Below, piece by piece: positions 29,203 through 37,575 of a stretch of DNA of 64,000 bases (positions are counted from its first letter, which is position 1; every line of letters begins with the position of its first letter). The translations under genes were made by a program, and so were the position numbers. This stretch comes from Oligoflexia bacterium. GTDB lineage: Bacteria; Bdellovibrionota; Bdellovibrionia; Bdellovibrionales; Bdellovibrionaceae. The stretch covers positions 124,001 to 188,000 of the forward strand of contig BOLD01000003.1 of NCBI GenBank assembly GCA_016861345.1. Direction: 5' to 3'. The notes beneath the pieces are model-generated. The model did no database searches. It had not been told where the DNA came from and saw only the letters and a program-made list of their open reading frames with translations.

Positions 29203-30095
29203 CCAGAAGACTTCTCCTTTCAATGATTTCCCTGCTGGGCCTTGCCGTTCTTTGTTTTTTATTGCTGAGATTATTTCCAGGAGGTCCATTTGATGAAGAT
29301 CAAGCTCTTCCGGCGGCAGTGGTCGAAAATTTAAAAACCCATTATGGGTTAAATCTTTCCCTCTTTGATCAACTTGCTCGATTTTTAAGTCATTTAGTAA
29401 AGTTTGATTTTGGGCAGTCTATTCTTTACGGAGGCGAATCTGTTGTCTCAGTGATCGCAAAAGGAATGCCACAGACATTTTTTATCGGAAGTATTTCTTT
29501 GGTTGTTTCAGTTTCCTTTGGCTTTTTTCTTGGTCTTATATCTTTTTTTTCAAGTACAAGTCGGCTGAGTCATTTTATTCAAATTCTTTTCTTGTCGGCT
29601 CCAACACTATTTCTTGGTCCTTTTCTAATCTATCTTTTTGGATTTCATTGGAACCTTTTGCCTATCACATTAAATCATGGCTGGGTCTCATATATTCTTC
29701 CGGTTATTGTTCTGAGCCTTCGTCCCAGCGCAAACATGGCTCGATTGATTATGAACGCTATGACCGAGACATTGGCGGAGCCTTGGGTACGAACAGCGAA
29801 AGCTTATGGATTTTCCCAGCAAACAATTATCCTAAAATACGCACTGCGAGCCTCGCTGATCCCCTTTTTATCCTATATGGGGCCACTTGTAGCAGGCGTT
29901 CTTTCAGGTTCGCTTCTTGTGGAAATGATTTTTAACATTCAGGGCTTGGGTACATTGTTTGTCGAAAGTCTTTTGAATCGGGATTATTCATTAGTGGTTG
30001 GATTAACTTTATTGTTTGGCTTTGTGTTGATTACAGCAAATTTTATTTTTGATCTGATCATGTACAAAATGGATTCAAGATTGGAAAAATTATGA
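29187..30095 (+). CDS. Oligopeptide-type ABC transporter permease (DppB/OppB family)
   Basis: 302 residues, six predicted membrane segments. The DppB-type N-terminus (YLARRLLLSMISLLGLAVLCF then LRLFPGGPFD), the periplasmic segment LSLFDQLARFLSHL.FDFGQS, and the EAA loop around WVRTAKAYGFSQQTIILKYALR are typical. ATG lies 16 nt inside the end of slt, and the stop overlaps the start of the partner permease. No ATPase or solute-binding protein is adjacent, so these subunits must be supplied from elsewhere. The substrate is inferred to be a peptide, perhaps murein-derived, from position only. Confidence 0.9.
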   Translation: MGRYLARRLLLSMISLLGLAVLCFLLLRLFPGGPFDEDQALPAAVVENLKTHYGLNLSLFDQLARFLSHLVKFDFGQSILYGGESVVSVIAKGMPQTFFIGSISLVVSVSFGFFLGLISFFSSTSRLSHFIQILFLSAPTLFLGPFLIYLFGFHWNLLPITLNHGWVSYILPVIVLSLRPSANMARLIMNAMTETLAEPWVRTAKAYGFSQQTIILKYALRASLIPFLSYMGPLVAGVLSGSLLVEMIFNIQGLGTLFVESLLNRDYSLVVGLTLLFGFVLITANFIFDLIMYKMDSRLEKL

Positions 30096-30934
30096 GAAAG
30101 ACGACCTTTTTTTCTCTGATTTATCTAAGCTTTGTCGTCCTGATCTCAATTGGAGTGTCTTTTTTGCAGCCCGAGGCTGAGTGGAAAACCGACGTGGCTA
30201 ATGCCCTTCAGGGGCCCTCAATGGAGCATTGGTTTGGCACGGACTCTCTCGGGCGTGATTTATTTTTGCGAACATTTTATGGAGCCCGAATATCTCTCTT
30301 ATTGGGTTGTTTATCCAGTCTTTGTGCTCTTCTCATTGGGCTTTGTTATGGGTCTTTTGCGGCTTGGAAAGGGTCATGGTACGATCAAATCATGATGAGA
30401 AGTCTTGAGATTTTTCAGTCACTTCCTCAGATGATTACCATTGGTCTACTTGTGCTTTTCTTGGGGGCGAAGGTGAAATCTTCTGAAGGAATTTTGATGA
30501 TCTTTAAGTTAACCATGGCCATTTCTTTTGGATCATGGATGCTTTTTGCAAAGCTCAGTCGTAATTTAACATTAAGAGAAAAAGCCTTACCCTATGTCGA
30601 AGCTGCCCGGGCCATGGGGGCTAGTTCAAGACGTATTTTCTTTCGACACATTCTTCCGAACATATCCACCAGTTTATTAGTGATGATGGGAATGCAGATT
30701 CCGAATTTCTTACTCTTTGAAAGTATTCTCAGTTTCATTGGCCTTGGAATTCAGCCGCCTCAATCCAGTTGGGGAATTTTGCTTCAAGAGGGTTGGAAAA
30801 CTTTATCCGTTTATCCTCATTTAATTCTTTTTCCTGCGGCGATTCTTTTTCTGACCGTATTCTCGCTGAACTTTGTTTTTGATCACTTCCGATTGCAACT
30901 GCAAAAACCCTTTGGGTCAGAGGTCAATCAATGA
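30092..30934 (+). CDS. Oligopeptide-type ABC transporter permease (DppC/OppC family)
   Basis: 280 residues; partner permease. The DppC signature HWFGTDSLGRDLFLRTFYGARISLLLG (split here: HWFGTDSLGRDLF and TFYGARISLLLG) follows the first membrane segment. The EAA loop is YVEAARAMGASSRRIFFRHILPN, whose core is EAARAMGAS, and LSFIGLGIQPPQSSWG follows near the C-terminus, all standard. The start overlaps the previous stop (ATGA) and the stop overlaps thpR, so slt, both permeases and thpR form one translationally linked unit. Confidence 0.9.
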   Translation: MRKTTFFSLIYLSFVVLISIGVSFLQPEAEWKTDVANALQGPSMEHWFGTDSLGRDLFLRTFYGARISLLLGCLSSLCALLIGLCYGSFAAWKGSWYDQIMMRSLEIFQSLPQMITIGLLVLFLGAKVKSSEGILMIFKLTMAISFGSWMLFAKLSRNLTLREKALPYVEAARAMGASSRRIFFRHILPNISTSLLVMMGMQIPNFLLFESILSFIGLGIQPPQSSWGILLQEGWKTLSVYPHLILFPAAILFLTVFSLNFVFDHFRLQLQKPFGSEVNQ

Positions 30935-31488
30935 AGCCATTAAAAAGATTATTTGTGGCACTTTCGGCGAGTAAAGGGATCGAGGTTCAGGCAACACAAT
31001 TAATTAAAAAACTGAAACAGGGTTCTGATCAAAAAGAGATCGATGTCAGATGGTCACGTCCCGAAAATCTTCACGTCACACTTTTATTTTTAGGTGAAAC
31101 TCAAGAGTCTGAAATACCAAAGATTAAAAATGCAATTCAACAGGTGGTCGATAAGTTAGAGCCTTTTTCTTTAAAAGTGGAAAATATATCCGCGTTTCCC
31201 GATGTGAATTCAGGGCGAGTGGTTTTTATTCAGGTTCAGCGATCTCAAAAAATTTTAGATCTTGTAACAGCTCTTGAGCAGTCTTTGGGGTATCCCGAAT
31301 CAACGAACTATGTTCCCCATATGACCATTGGACGTTTGCGAAACCCCAAATCTGTGAAGGATATGATTTCTCCATTTGTTCGTAAGAAATTTGGCAAAAT
31401 CAGTGTGGATGAAATTATTCTGTATGAAAGTATTCAGGCCGGACCCTATCCCGTTTATAAGGTGATTGAAAGGTTTCAAGCGCCCTGA
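30931..31488 (+). CDS. thpR: RNA 2',3'-cyclic phosphodiesterase (2H family, ThpR)
   Basis: 185 residues, usual length. The two H-x-T/S-x motifs of the 2H phosphoesterase fold are present: HVTL (His48) and HMTI (His130), about 80 residues apart, with FVALS near the start and the closing YPVYKVIERF. Family members open 2',3'-cyclic phosphates on RNA and can join 2'-5' ends in vitro. It overlaps the permease gene by 4 nt (ATGA). Its 3' end overlaps the remnant on the opposite strand. Confidence 0.9.
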   Translation: MKPLKRLFVALSASKGIEVQATQLIKKLKQGSDQKEIDVRWSRPENLHVTLLFLGETQESEIPKIKNAIQQVVDKLEPFSLKVENISAFPDVNSGRVVFIQVQRSQKILDLVTALEQSLGYPESTNYVPHMTIGRLRNPKSVKDMISPFVRKKFGKISVDEIILYESIQAGPYPVYKVIERFQAP

Positions 31489-31797
31489 AATCTAGTCACA
31501 TCTGTGATGAGTTCCTGTCTAGAATGAGGACGCAAGGATTCGCGTATTAAGAATTCAATTCTAGGAACGGTTGCATTCGTGCAGAGATTTGGTTCAGCTT
31601 TGATCTTGCCCGTAAAAGTTTCTTGTATCGAAAGCTACCTGAGCAGTATCGCCCCTACCTTCACTCATAACTATAAGAACTCCACCGCTATTATAAAGGT
31701 CGGATCCGCAGCAAACTGCAGGACACTCTGATAAGAGTGTCCTAGGGGATGGCCATGTGTCGATATTTAGTATAGCAGTAATTAATACTATTTTTGA
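31476..31797 (-). pseudogene. Frameshifted remnant of a small exported protein
   Basis: On the minus strand two coding-looking segments join across one frame change. The first (about 31797-31612) reads through a hydrophobic stretch KIVLITAIL, then SECPAVCCGSDLYNSGGVL and ends DTRNF. The second (about 31611-31476) reads TGKIKAEPNLCTNATVPRI to a TGA that overlaps the 3' end of thpR. The break falls in a TTTT run (AGA AAC TTTT ACG), so removal of one T would restore a single frame. No ATG, GTG or TTG precedes the hydrophobic stretch, so the 5' end also seems lost. A sequencing error would explain the frameshift but not the missing start. Confidence 0.5.
31720..31743. other. 9-bp perfect inverted repeat
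   Basis: AGGACACTC (31720-31728) and GAGTGTCCT (31735-31743) with a TGATAA loop. There is no T-tract on either side, so it is not a standard terminator. It falls inside the decayed reading frame described above and could be an operator or RNA hairpin, or chance. Confidence 0.4.
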
Positions 31798-32429
31798 ATA
31801 GCCTCTGTTAGAACTCGAGGGCTGGATTTAGTTATCAAGATGTCATCCTCAATGCGAATCCTTCCAAAGTCTTTCCATTTATCTACTACAGAAATCGCGC
31901 CACTCTCAAGTATAGAATCTGTATTGCCTTTCAAAATTTTTATCTGCTTTAGGCCGTCAGCAATAACCCGAGCTGAGTCAATGGCATGATTTAGGTAAGT
32001 CTGAAATAGAAGATCATTATTTTTGGCAAAGCTACGTATTTTATCTGAAACTTGCCCAAGTATAAAAACATGTTCAAAATTTCTCTTAGTAAGAAAAGAG
32101 TGCAAACCATCAATGTCCTGTTGACCGTGCAAATTCACTCCTCCAGTACTCCCTTCCCAGAGGGACTCTTCTTTGGTCACTGGCTTTACAAAATCAATCC
32201 AGCCATATTTTTTAGAATACAGGACAACGCTTTCCGGTCTTCGAATACCTGTGAGCCAAAAATATGAAGGGTGGGGCAAAAACGGATAAACTTGATCGAG
32301 GCCACCGGGTTTCTGTATTGGTTCCCCGCAAGCTACAATTACGCAGTCATGTTCTTGTAAATAGGATTCCCAAGCTATGGCTAAATTGAGACGTCTTTTA
32401 TGAATTATATCTTCTTTAAAAATTGCCAT
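31788..32429 (-). pseudogene. Xaa-Pro aminopeptidase (PepP-like) lacking its catalytic core
   Basis: 213-residue open frame. Residues 1 to about 168 match the N-terminal non-catalytic domain of PepP (RR..L, YPFLPHPSYFWLTGIRRPES, LDSARVIADGLKQIKIL). At about residue 170 it jumps directly to the extreme C-terminus of the M24 domain: SILESG corresponds to the TxEPG strand, and FGRIRIEDDILIT to the final metal-ligand strand, followed by VLTEAIQK. About 220 residues holding the Asp-Asp-His metal ligands are missing, while frame is kept. PepP enzymes are about 430 residues. The product cannot be an active aminopeptidase; it is either an in-frame deletion relic or a retained structural protein. The SD is not evident. 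Confidence 0.75.
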
Positions 32430-32664
32430 GAAATAATATTACTTAGAGCATTGGAAAGTGTCCAGTTAACTAATATTTTATTTAAAACTTATGAGTTCTG
32501 AATAAGGTTGAACTTAAACAGCACCCCTAACTTCTTCAAGATAGAGATCTTTTTCAGTTTCATTTCGTTTTGAGATTCGACAGATCGGTGTTCAGAGCCT
32601 TCGATTTATCACAAAAGTAAAACCGACTTATACAACCTATGTTGATCTTAATATGAAGTAAGTC

Positions 32665-35600
32665 TTATTTTCCGAGAGAATATTTTGCAGGAACTTCAGC
32701 AAAGGCGATGAAGATGTAGGTCACACTACTATCGTTGCCTTGACCTCCGCCTTCACGAAATTTAAAACCATTAGAGAGTATATCAACATCAAGTGATCCG
32801 GTGGTATATTCTGAATCACTTGTATTTGTATAGAGGGCTTTGATCGTAGGATTATATATGTCACGTATTGAATCATAAGCTGTCCAATTAGAGATGGCAT
32901 TACTAGCTTTAACCATCACAAACTTCGGTTTAAAGCCACACCAAACAAAGGGGCCATCAGCAGAGCCATTGCCAGTATAGGTTCCAAATTTGGAATAGCC
33001 ATCAATTTCAGCAAAGCAGTAGGCGACGCAATATTTATTGGCTTCGACGCCATTTCCGCTCGTTATCCCAAAGACTGACGTTGTTGGTAAACTTGAGCCC
33101 CAGGCATTTGTACCATTTGATTGAATTGAATCAGAAGTATTCAGTCTTAACCATTGAAGAACTGTCGTTGTTCCTCCGGAGTGGTAGACCGACCAATTAA
33201 AAGTATTGCCATCCCGAGCCTTTGTAATGATCAATTTTGGAACTTGTCCTAAACCGTGACCCACGGTTTTATCTCCTGAAGCTCCCGAGTAATAAGTCAC
33301 GACAGAGAATCCTGCGCTTGTGTTTGCACTTACAAGTGAAGTTAGGGTTCCACTTGTGTTTGTTGTGGGTGAGCCGCCCTTCCATAGGTATGAGACATAA
33401 TTGTTCGAGCTTGCACCCGTGGTGTTGTTATTACCAACTTGGATACCACCGACAAAAAACTTTTGAACGGTGTTGGTATTGGTCGCTTCAACTGCCAAGG
33501 CATTTGAAGCCATATTCATAAATGGGCCTCGTAAATTATCTGCCCAGCACCAGTCATAGGCATTGGTTCGCGACTTCACAATTGCAAGCGAAGGCATCCA
33601 GGCTGTGGTGGCAGGGATGGGGGCGTTAGTGTTGCAAAAGGGGCTGTAGCCACTAGGAATTGATTGGTTGAATGATCGTTGTCCAAAATTAATCCAGCCG
33701 ACTAATCCACTTGTGCTTGATCCATCAGAATAAAATACTGTGTACGGCCCATTTGTCAGGCCGGTAAAAGCAATTCCTTGAGAAACTCCGTCTTTGTAGA
33801 ATGTTAGAGTTCCATTATCTGCGTCAAAGGCGACACCAATTGTTTGTGTGGTGTAGGTCGCTCCATAGGCGGTATTTACAACTGAGCCAGATTCATTCGT
33901 GTATTTATCGCCATTATTTCCATAGTAAGTCCAATGAGTCATAGTTCCGTCAGATTTATACTTTTTAATTCCAAAATATCCACGAGCTGATCCGTCACCA
34001 GTTGTGCTTGTTACACCCATTTCCCAATACCATTTTCCGCTCGTAACCCAGGCTGTGCCACCAATGGTGGAGGCAGTACTTGTTGATGTTGTAATGCTCA
34101 GATTTCCATTGCTAAGTACAACCGTCGATCCGCCATCATTAGGATTCAAAGTGCAAAAATTATTCGTGGGAGTATCTGTCATCCACATTTCAGTTACACC
34201 AATATTACCAGGTATACCTGCGGTAAAATTTGTCAGTGTCCAATCGTTTGCACTTGTGTGCGTGCCTGCAATTGGAGCGTTATCATTACCAAGTGTCGTC
34301 AGACTTGTGCCAGTTGAAAAATTCAAATAAAACCCGTTGGCGCCGTAAGTGCCAGAGTAAGCTTTCGGTATCCACGTTGATCCCGTTGAATCCCATTGTC
34401 CAAAATCTGTAGGCGTTAAGGCTTGGCCATCAATCAAGTAGACATCGGCCATGTAACCATCAAAATAATCCCTTGAGTCACTAAACCAAGCTTCGTTCCG
34501 TCCAATTTTAGAAATTGCGCTGCCTGAAGTGTTGAGCAGAACGTCCCAATTAGAGCCCGGTGTTGCCGAATTACTTAGAGGAACACCATTCATCCAAGCT
34601 TTGATTCGCTCTGTGCTTGTACCATTGTCAGTATCAAAGGACATCACCAGATGATTCCAAACTGAGGAGTCGCGGTAGTTCGTCGGTCCAATGAAGTACT
34701 GAAATCCGCTGTGTTGAAATCGTAAGCTATTATCAGTATAAAAGTGAAGGCCGCCCCAAATACCTCGTCCCGAACTCGAATCGCAACGTTTAAGCCAAAG
34801 TGAAATTGTCAATTTTCTCGCGTTAGTTGGAGTCCCAATTGTTCTTGAAAGGTATTGTGTTGATCCATTGAATCGCAAACTTTTCCCGATCGAATAGGGA
34901 TAGGTCAAATTATAAAATGAAGTCGATCCAACTGTCTGCACACCTCCAGTACCAGCATAAGTTTTCACATCAAAATGAAGATTAGGTTTCGCAATAGTTG
35001 GTGTCGGCAAGTTAGCTTGGCAAAGAGCTTTAAATCCTGTTGGGGGAGTGTATCTGAAAAAACCACCTGCGTTTGGTTGATAGGTCGCTGACGCGTGAAG
35101 TGGAGCTTGGCCAAAATTCACATTACCACAAGCGTACTGATCGGGTGCCCCGACGACAGCTATGAATGGACCAGTTAGTCCTGTGAAGGCGATGCCTTGT
35201 GATAAGTTGTCTCTGAAAAATTCAAGATTGCCACTGTCGAGGTCAAGTGCTGCTCCGATGACATTTGATGAATTATAGGTTGAACCATATGTTGAAGAAC
35301 TGCCATTATTACATTTCTGTCCATTACCGCCGTAGTAAGAGTATGAATAACTTCCTGCAGATAATGGATGAAGATTGTCACCGGCTTTTCTGGCTCCAGT
35401 TTCAAATCCTATAATTGAATAGGAAGAGTTTGGATAAAGTTCGAAATACCATTTTCCAGATGTAACGCCAATCGACGATGACGTGATCACATTATAACCA
35501 ACTCCGCCTGCCGCTTGATAAAGGTTAGCATTTGATGGTACGGGTGAAGAAGAGGATCCTCGATAATTTGGATTCAACACTGCATAACTATTCCCCGGTA

Positions 35601-36459
35601 CATCGAGCATCCAATCATAGGTTGGTCCATTTGTTGTGACATTGAATCCATTCGGTGTCCAATGATTGCCTTTGCTTGAAAAATCTTTGCCGACATTGTA
35701 GGTGGCAAAAGTAGCATCATCAAAGTCCAACATAAAACTGTTCGAGCCACCAGCATCGACAACAGTTTTAATTTGGGCTTGAGTTTTTGATGACCACTCG
35801 TTGATCGTCGTGTCTGTGGATCCGAATGAGTCCGGCGCTAAGGCTTGGCCGTCGACAAAAGCAATTCGCGATAGGTATCCATCGAAATATTGAGAGGTCA
35901 GGTCTCCCAATCGGCCGAGAACATTTTGTGTCGCGGTGCTGTTGAATAAAAATGAATTTGCAGTGGCCGTTCCAGTTCCAACAAGGACATTGTTCACCCA
36001 GACATTGATGGCACCAGAGACTGTCACATTCAGTACGATGTGAATCCAGGCAGTTGGGTCTCGATAATATTTTCCCGTTGTTGTGACGACATAGGAATTA
36101 TAGAGTTCCAGACGAAGTTGGTCAGAGGCATCGAATCCAAAGTCAGAGGTGTAGACTCCGCTTGTGCGTGAACCTGCAATCATTTGCGCGGAGCCCAGTG
36201 AACCACGTTTAACCCAGCAAGAGAATGTATAGGTTGTTGGTGTTCCAGCAAAACTGCGATTTAAGTATGTGCTAGCACTACTTCGAAAGCGAAGGCTTCT
36301 TGCCGTCGAACTTTGGGCGCTCGAGTTTGGTTTTTTCCAATAGCCAAACTGATTAAAAAATTGAGCCTTTGATTTCAGTGGATGAACCACGGTCAATGCT
36401 GATGTGGAGACAGCAAGACTTTTGATAAATTGTCGACGGCTCAGGTTGGGTTTTCGCAT
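32665..36459 (-). CDS. Tat-exported giant protein of LamG/SPRY modules with phage tail-like C-terminus
   Basis: 1264 residues. The N-terminus is a twin-arginine signal (SRRQFIK at 7-13, then a hydrophobic stretch and a KSKAQ cleavage region). Two copies of the same module follow, about 45-480 and 515-960: a concanavalin/LamG-like part (SLRF..S..YL.R, W..HIV or W.HLVMSFD, YFDGY....DGQAL.P.DFG) and a SPRY-like part (SGKWY.E, IG.A.D.D.G.L.F..D..SQGIAF). The last 290 residues (VGHGLGQVPKLII, CFAEIDGYSKFGTYTGNG, ILSNGFKFR, YIFIAFAEVP) resemble the C-terminal domain common in phage tail/structural proteins (DUF7483-like, from memory). Composition is Ser/Thr/Asn/Gly-rich. Probable role: carbohydrate-binding surface adhesin or prey-attachment fibre (inference). 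Confidence 0.8.
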   Translation of the reverse strand: MRKPNLSRRQFIKSLAVSTSALTVVHPLKSKAQFFNQFGYWKKPNSSAQSSTARSLRFRSSASTYLNRSFAGTPTTYTFSCWVKRGSLGSAQMIAGSRTSGVYTSDFGFDASDQLRLELYNSYVVTTTGKYYRDPTAWIHIVLNVTVSGAINVWVNNVLVGTGTATANSFLFNSTATQNVLGRLGDLTSQYFDGYLSRIAFVDGQALAPDSFGSTDTTINEWSSKTQAQIKTVVDAGGSNSFMLDFDDATFATYNVGKDFSSKGNHWTPNGFNVTTNGPTYDWMLDVPGNSYAVLNPNYRGSSSSPVPSNANLYQAAGGVGYNVITSSSIGVTSGKWYFELYPNSSYSIIGFETGARKAGDNLHPLSAGSYSYSYYGGNGQKCNNGSSSTYGSTYNSSNVIGAALDLDSGNLEFFRDNLSQGIAFTGLTGPFIAVVGAPDQYACGNVNFGQAPLHASATYQPNAGGFFRYTPPTGFKALCQANLPTPTIAKPNLHFDVKTYAGTGGVQTVGSTSFYNLTYPYSIGKSLRFNGSTQYLSRTIGTPTNARKLTISLWLKRCDSSSGRGIWGGLHFYTDNSLRFQHSGFQYFIGPTNYRDSSVWNHLVMSFDTDNGTSTERIKAWMNGVPLSNSATPGSNWDVLLNTSGSAISKIGRNEAWFSDSRDYFDGYMADVYLIDGQALTPTDFGQWDSTGSTWIPKAYSGTYGANGFYLNFSTGTSLTTLGNDNAPIAGTHTSANDWTLTNFTAGIPGNIGVTEMWMTDTPTNNFCTLNPNDGGSTVVLSNGNLSITTSTSTASTIGGTAWVTSGKWYWEMGVTSTTGDGSARGYFGIKKYKSDGTMTHWTYYGNNGDKYTNESGSVVNTAYGATYTTQTIGVAFDADNGTLTFYKDGVSQGIAFTGLTNGPYTVFYSDGSSTSGLVGWINFGQRSFNQSIPSGYSPFCNTNAPIPATTAWMPSLAIVKSRTNAYDWCWADNLRGPFMNMASNALAVEATNTNTVQKFFVGGIQVGNNNTTGASSNNYVSYLWKGGSPTTNTSGTLTSLVSANTSAGFSVVTYYSGASGDKTVGHGLGQVPKLIITKARDGNTFNWSVYHSGGTTTVLQWLRLNTSDSIQSNGTNAWGSSLPTTSVFGITSGNGVEANKYCVAYCFAEIDGYSKFGTYTGNGSADGPFVWCGFKPKFVMVKASNAISNWTAYDSIRDIYNPTIKALYTNTSDSEYTTGSLDVDILSNGFKFREGGGQGNDSSVTYIFIAFAEVPAKYSLGK

Positions 36460-36783
36460 CCCTAGTTTATCGGTATACTTTTGATAAAACTAAAGAATCT
36501 CATTTTGCGTCATTTTATTTTGTTTATAGTTCTGTTGACCAAAGAAAATTCAAAAAATCATTAATGGGTAGATCACAGATAGATACATACCGTGTAGACT
36601 AAGGACTGGATATAAACTTCGCCGACGGATGAGTCATTGCCTGTAGAGCAGGGCAGTGGATTTAGGGTAACATTACACCTTGTATGGGTAAGATGCTGCG
36701 ATTATAAATTCAGCCAAATCTTCAGAAAATTAATGGCATGAACTTTGTACTACCCTATTGCGGGTGTCAGAGGGGGACCACTT
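36460..36783. other. Intergenic region without recognisable gene
   Basis: AT-rich 324-bp divergent region between the Tat-exported protein and the DUF4360 gene. It must contain both promoters, but I see no convincing -35/-10 pair, operator or hairpin, and no reading frame longer than a few codons with an SD. The SD AGGGGG for the plus-strand gene is at 36771-36776. Confidence 0.6.
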
Positions 36784-37575
36784 ATGCTCCGTTTATTTAT
36801 TCTTATAGCTGCTATAATTCTTGGAATTCAATTTGCTTTGGATGCTGCAGAGGCTCGAGATCGAAGTGTTGATATGGGTCGAAAGAGACCTGATCGTCGT
36901 GGTAATGAGCGTTCTGTTGCCGTAACTCAGGTTCAGATCGGAAATCCTCAGTACTCTGGCAATGGTTGTCCTGATGGAACAATGAGAGTATCTTTTGCCC
37001 CAGATTATCTTTCATTCACAATTTTATTTGATCAATTTGTTGCTGAATTAAAACCAGGGTCTGAATCTCAAAATCCTGGAACAAGACCCGGTCGCGGCGG
37101 AGGTGGTCAGGGAATTGGAAGAGGTTCAGGAAACAATCCCATTCGAGGACCTGGGCCTGGGCGACTGAATCTCGATGTGATGACCTGCGATGCCATGATT
37201 CCAATGGCCATTCCCCAAGGCACGCAAATGGAGATCACTCGAGTTGACTTGAGAGGTTTTGCTTCTTTGCCAGAAAAATCCCGAGGGGTATTGCAGACTG
37301 TCTTTAATTTTAGAGGAAGAACTGGAGATCGGGATCGCATGAATTTGCGATATCAGTTCCAGGGACCTGTCAGCGAAAATTATTTTCTTTCCAGTGATCA
37401 GATCGTGAACTCAAATACAGAAGTTTCGCCTTGTGGAGGCCAATTTTATTTAAGAATTCAAAACCGATTACAGATCGTCTCAACCCTTGCCAATCAAGAA
37501 GCAATTTTAACTTTGGACAGTATTGATGGGGCAAACAACGCGATCTATTTTGTGAATTGGAGAGCCTGTCGTTAA
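36784..37575 (+). CDS. DUF4360-type secreted protein with Gly/Arg/Pro-rich insert
   Basis: 263 residues from ATG 36784 (AGGGGG 7 nt upstream). Signal peptide ends near DAAEA. The core matches the second such protein at 63339: GNGCPDGTMRVSFAPD with GCP-x-GT, FDQFVAEL, then CDAMIPMAIPQG, RVDLRGFAS, and a final VNWRAC. Between FDQF and the CD..IP block there is an extra, roughly 40-residue segment rich in Gly, Arg and Pro (PGRGGGGQGIGRGSGN), absent from its paralogue. Function of the family is unknown; it is exported. It converges with the amidase gene, overlapping by 4 nt. Confidence 0.85.
   Translation: MLRLFILIAAIILGIQFALDAAEARDRSVDMGRKRPDRRGNERSVAVTQVQIGNPQYSGNGCPDGTMRVSFAPDYLSFTILFDQFVAELKPGSESQNPGTRPGRGGGGQGIGRGSGNNPIRGPGPGRLNLDVMTCDAMIPMAIPQGTQMEITRVDLRGFASLPEKSRGVLQTVFNFRGRTGDRDRMNLRYQFQGPVSENYFLSSDQIVNSNTEVSPCGGQFYLRIQNRLQIVSTLANQEAILTLDSIDGANNAIYFVNWRACR

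Noticed and set aside
32430..32664. Possible remnant gene between the truncated peptidase and the Tat-exported protein
   Set aside because: No protein-like stretch of useful length in any frame; nothing supportable.
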